A stretch of DNA of 64,000 bases from Moorella glycerini (GTDB taxonomy: Bacteria > Bacillota > DSM-521 > Neomoorellales > Neomoorellaceae). Location of the stretch: the NCBI RefSeq assembly GCF_009735625.1, contig NZ_CP046244.1:2852001-2916000 (forward strand). The letters run 5' to 3'. Positions 61,623-64,000 of this stretch are shown in pieces. Position 1 is the stretch's first letter. Every line of letters begins with the position of its first letter. A program made the translations under genes and the position numbers. The notes under the pieces are model-generated. The model saw only the letters and a program-made list of their open reading frames with translations, ran no database searches and was not told where the DNA came from.

Positions 61623-62605
61623 CTGTTACCCCTCCTCTGGTGCAGCATATCGACGAAGGCTTCCAGGCGGGTGGTTATGCCGGCATCACCCGTTTGCTCA
61701 TCGATGCTCACCGACATAAAGGGTAATTGCCCCTGGCTTAACTTACGGATGTCCAGTTCCATAATCTTATCCACCATGGCATCGGGGCCACAACCGAAGG
61801 CCGTGACGTGAATAATGCCGTCCATATTTCCTTGCTGGAGATAATGATAGGTGGCTCCCAGAACCAGGTTGGAGAAATGCCAGAAAAGGCGTTTGGGAAG
61901 GCGGCTGCTCAACCGGTAAAGCCGGGCCGGGTGGACCATTTCCATGGTCCACACATTCACGCCCATCTTTTTTAACTTGCCAATGAGATCCAGGCTGATA
62001 TATTGATCATAAACCTGGTAGGGATAGCCCAGGACGGCCAGGTTCAGGGCTCCCGGTTCCCTGGCTGGAGCTTCTACTGTCTCGCCCCGTAGTTTGGCCA
62101 TGGCCTGGAGGGGCAGGTAACCTGCCAGGAGCAATTTCTGGTAGGCATCCTGGTGGTGCCTTCCTTCCCGGTAGGCGGACCAGGCCAGCCGCAGGCTAAA
62201 ACCCAGCAGTTCGGCCAGGCCCCGGCAGGTGGGCCAAAAGCCCCATAAGCCCCGGCCCGCATCGACCTGGAGATCGATGATGGGGGGCAGGTGGGCCAGG
62301 GTAGCCCGCACCATATCCGGTAAACCCAAAAATTTGGGACAAAAAGTGGCGCGCTTATTTGTCCTTACCATGCGCGGGATAAAGATGGCCTCAACTTTAT
62401 CTTTAAGGGTCAGGACGTGACCGTGGTAGAGCTTAATAGGAATACAGGCATCGGCGACTGCTTCGCGGGCGCCGTCGTCCAGGATAGCCTTGGTAGTCAG
62501 GGGTGAGGTAACAATTTCGATTCCCAAACGGTTAAAAAAGGCCAGCCAGAAGGGAAAATGGCTGTAATAAATCAAGGCTGTCGGGAAGCCAATATGTAAC
62601 GCCAA
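61619..62605 (-). CDS. DUF2229-type CoA protein activase, N-terminal partner
   Basis: A 328-residue paralogue of the next gene: GFPTALIYYSHFPFWLAFFN at the start, ADACIPIKLYHGHVL near residue 50, HVTAFGCGPDAMVDKIMEL and DEQTGDAGITTRLEAFVDML at the end. In many Firmicutes homologous segments and the activase are fused into one protein of about 1400 residues; here they are separate. TTG start after GGAGGAAG. First gene of the operon, behind a long hairpin. Confidence 0.75.
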   Translation of the reverse strand: MALHIGFPTALIYYSHFPFWLAFFNRLGIEIVTSPLTTKAILDDGAREAVADACIPIKLYHGHVLTLKDKVEAIFIPRMVRTNKRATFCPKFLGLPDMVRATLAHLPPIIDLQVDAGRGLWGFWPTCRGLAELLGFSLRLAWSAYREGRHHQDAYQKLLLAGYLPLQAMAKLRGETVEAPAREPGALNLAVLGYPYQVYDQYISLDLIGKLKKMGVNVWTMEMVHPARLYRLSSRLPKRLFWHFSNLVLGATYHYLQQGNMDGIIHVTAFGCGPDAMVDKIMELDIRKLSQGQLPFMSVSIDEQTGDAGITTRLEAFVDMLHQRRGNR

Positions 62606-62656
62606 AGATTTCTTCCTCCTGCTGAACTATCCTTCCTAGATTTCGACGTCCATTAA

Positions 62657-62693
62657 AAAATACCTGCCAGGTTCATCAAGAAGCAGGTATTTT
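62657..62693. repeat. Inverted repeat between divergent genes
   Basis: Perfect 11-base arms AAAATACCTGC and GCAGGTATTTT separated by 15 bases. On the minus strand it is followed by TTTTTTAA-like bases and lies before the DUF2229 operon, so it could be an attenuator; it could also be an operator. Confidence 0.6.
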
Positions 62694-62743
62694 ATCTAGC
62701 GGGCCGGCATAGGGTTTAGGTGAGACAAGAATGGGGTTCGGGG

Positions 62744-63103
62744 GTGGAAAATTTGCTGCGGGCTGTTTTGACAGGGTTACTTTATGCCATGTTAGCTGGC
62801 CTGGGTATGGCCACCTTGCTGGGGTTGCTGCTGTATTTTACCCCCCTTTCCGAGGGCCTGCTTCCCCTGCTGGCCAGTATTATCGTGGCCCTGGCCGTCT
62901 TTTTGGGGGGCCTGCAGGCGGCAAGGATGGCTACGGCCAGGGGACTTGTCCAGGGCTTAACTGTAGGCCTGCTCTTTTTCGCAGTCACCCTGGCCATGGG
63001 CTGGACCGCCGGGCCCCTGGCCCTGGGAGCTACCGGCCAGAAGGTGGGGCTCTGTCTCCTGGCCGGGGCCATGGGCGGGGTGGCCGGCATGACCGGCCGT
63101 TAA
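62744..63103 (+). CDS. TIGR04086-type small membrane protein
   Basis: A 119-residue protein with four hydrophobic segments (AVLTGLLYAMLAGLGMATLL; LPLLASIIVALAVFLGG; LVQGLTVGLLFFAVTLAMG; GLCLLAGAMGGVAGM), matching the TIGR04086 group of Firmicute membrane proteins, function unknown. Start is uncertain: GTG at 62720 or 62744 or TTG at 62753 (after GGGGGTGG) are possible. It converges on the small gene at 63105 with one base between. Confidence 0.7.
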   Translation: MENLLRAVLTGLLYAMLAGLGMATLLGLLLYFTPLSEGLLPLLASIIVALAVFLGGLQAARMATARGLVQGLTVGLLFFAVTLAMGWTAGPLALGATGQKVGLCLLAGAMGGVAGMTGR

Positions 63104-63104
63104 T

Positions 63105-63251
63105 TTAATGCCTTAAAGCTACCAGTAACCAGCAGAGGAACCCTCCTGCCAGGAGGAAAAGGCCAAAGATCAGGCGAAAACGCAGGCCCCCACGGGAAGT
63201 AAAACTGCCAGGCCACCGGGCCTGTTTTTCTTTGGATTCTTTAATGCTCAT
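63105..63251 (-). CDS. Small single-span membrane protein
   Basis: A 48-residue protein: basic hydrophilic N-terminus (MSIKESKEKQARW) and one C-terminal transmembrane segment (RLIFGLFLLAGGFLCWLLVA), tail-anchor-like. The ATG lies 5 bases after CAGGGG. It follows the DUF4878-like gene by 2 bases. No family recognised; a longer frame upstream runs inside that gene. Confidence 0.55.
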   Translation of the reverse strand: MSIKESKEKQARWPGSFTSRGGLRFRLIFGLFLLAGGFLCWLLVALRH

Positions 63252-63253
63252 TT

Positions 63254-63721
63254 TTACCCCTGCTCTTTGATATCCTTTATTTTCCATGTACCGCGCTCGT
63301 TGAAAATAGTAATGGTCTGGGGAACGGAAAGGGTACCCTGCCGGGCTGAAACCCACTCGGCGCTTCCCCGGGCCCGGGCAGTCCCGGTTTTAAGATCAAC
63401 CTCCTGTTCTTTAATCAGGAAAAAAACGAACCGCAGGGAAGGATCCTGCTGGCGGCGTTGCTGCCACTTTTGTAGAAATTGATTTTTTTGCAGGGTTATT
63501 AGCAATTCCGGGGTTACCAGGAAGGGAAGCTGGTCCTCCCTTCCTGTGGCCAGGGCCTGGTAAAAGTTAAAAATAACAGCAAAGGGTGCTTGCTGTTGAC
63601 CAGCCGGAGCCAGGGCCGGCAGGACAGGCTCTGCTTTGTTTTTTTCGCTAAAGGAAAACCACCCCCAGGTCAGCCCTATTCCCAGAATTAAACCCCAGGC
63701 GAAATATTTACAAGGCCGCAT
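63254..63721 (-). CDS. Membrane-anchored NTF2-like (DUF4878-type) protein
   Basis: A 155-residue protein with an N-terminal signal anchor (YFAWGLILGIGLTWGWF) and an external domain in which AVIFNFYQALATGRED and the final FNERGTWKIKDIKEQ look like a small alpha+beta NTF2/DUF4878 fold. Function unknown. ATG at 63721 was chosen because GGGGGTGGG lies about 8 bases upstream. Confidence 0.6.
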   Translation of the reverse strand: MRPCKYFAWGLILGIGLTWGWFSFSEKNKAEPVLPALAPAGQQQAPFAVIFNFYQALATGREDQLPFLVTPELLITLQKNQFLQKWQQRRQQDPSLRFVFFLIKEQEVDLKTGTARARGSAEWVSARQGTLSVPQTITIFNERGTWKIKDIKEQG

Positions 63722-63797
63722 TCTCAATCCCACCCCCATGGTTAATTGTAATGGTGGGACCGGCCTTTTATGCTAAAAAAGAAGAGAGGTTGCCCCC
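63722..63797 (-). terminator. Possible weak terminator after spoVM
   Basis: On the minus strand GAGG-GGGCAA-CCTC followed by TCTTCTTTTTT (about 63774-63799) lies just after the spoVM stop. The stem is short. Confidence 0.4.
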
Positions 63798-63869
63798 TCA
63801 TTCCTGGTGCAAAATTTTTTTTAACAGGCGTTTTAAGAAGGACGGCAAGGGAATAAAGTAAACCCGCAT
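63798..63869 (-). CDS. spoVM: Stage V sporulation protein M
   Basis: A 23-residue amphipathic peptide, MRVYFIPLPSFLKRLLKKIL plus HQE. It aligns with Bacillus SpoVM (MKFYTIKLPKFL...) at Met1, Tyr4, Ile6, Leu8, Pro9, Phe11 and Leu12; Pro9 is the residue known to matter for membrane insertion. SpoVM sits on the curved forespore membrane and anchors SpoIVA for coat assembly. GAGGTGA lies 5 bases before the ATG. It is too short for normal ORF finding. Confidence 0.85.
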   Translation of the reverse strand: MRVYFIPLPSFLKRLLKKILHQE

Positions 63870-63979
63870 GCTATTCACCTCACTCTGGTCTGGCCTCCGT
63901 AAATGGATGTGGGAAGCGGGAGGTTAGAGGTGGGAAACCGGTTCCTCTTTAATTATAGTATTAAGGAGGCGACTAAAAA

Positions 63980-64000
63980 GTGCATCTCAGGTGGAGGCAG
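63980..64000 (+). CDS. Start of an unidentified gene, cut by window end
   Basis: GTG 10 bases after AAGGAGG opens a frame MHLRWRQ that continues beyond the window. Divergent from spoVM. Only seven codons are visible, so no function can be given. Confidence 0.45.

Overview
The window looks like chromosome of a thermophilic, spore-forming, acetogenic Firmicute of the Moorella type (inference from gene content and synteny; species not proven). Supporting points are the block miaB-mutS-mutL-miaA-hfq-spoVK-ynbB-lexA in Bacillus-like order, sporulation genes (spoVK, spoVB and a 23-codon spoVM that is easy to miss), an adenosylcobalamin-dependent ribonucleotide reductase, many TTG/GTG starts behind strong purine-rich ribosome binding sites, and a GC-rich base composition.

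Region by region. 1-4.7 kb: end of a cobalamin nucleotide-loop operon (cobT, cobS, a PduX-like threonine kinase, cobD, cobC-like phosphatase, a small HTH-like protein). 4.8-8.6 kb: guaB, a DUF362 ferredoxin-type protein, a PPC-domain protein and a bifunctional-nuclease-domain protein. 8.7-19.3 kb: tRNA modification, mismatch repair, hfq, a DUF1540 metal-binding protein, spoVK, a YnbB-like PLP enzyme and lexA with its own LexA box. 19.4-20.8 kb: a CopZ-like iron-sulfur metallochaperone whose frame runs through an in-frame TGA with a SECIS-like hairpin (candidate selenoprotein), two tiny genes, and tRNA-Glu. 20.8-31.3 kb: nfo, then a Tat-exported molybdopterin oxidoreductase with Fe-S and NrfD subunits (tetrathionate/polysulfide-reductase type) behind a sigma-54 promoter with an upstream palindrome, next to a binding protein-histidine kinase-NtrC-type regulator trio. 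31.4-36.3 kb: an EamA transporter remnant, a DUF2680 protein with an OmpR-type two-component system, and an ISLre2-type insertion sequence. 36.5-41.1 kb: tRNA-Gln, gltX, a glycosyltransferase, two CBS-domain proteins and a HAD phosphatase. 41.1-50 kb: intein-containing class II RNR with DnaA-box-like repeats upstream, an orphan kinase behind a 16-codon leader ORF, UPF0182, ddl, a PHP phosphatase. 50-57 kb: tRNA-Trp, half an MCP next to a MASE3-GGDEF cyclase, an EF-G paralogue, spoVB, surE, a YpmA-type protein. 57-64 kb: TPR protein, Fur, a lipocalin-like protein, a three-gene HgdC/DUF2229 activase operon, small membrane proteins and spoVM.

Functional links: the cobalamin genes make the cofactor that the class II RNR needs; the respiratory reductase operon and its three-protein sensory unit lie in one direction on the minus strand and share TGACA-type sites; three small genes (spoVM, ypmA-like, and the C-terminal part of the CopZ-like gene) are missed by simple ORF calling. 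The strongest candidate for something undescribed is the selenocysteine CopZ-like protein at 19592-20059.
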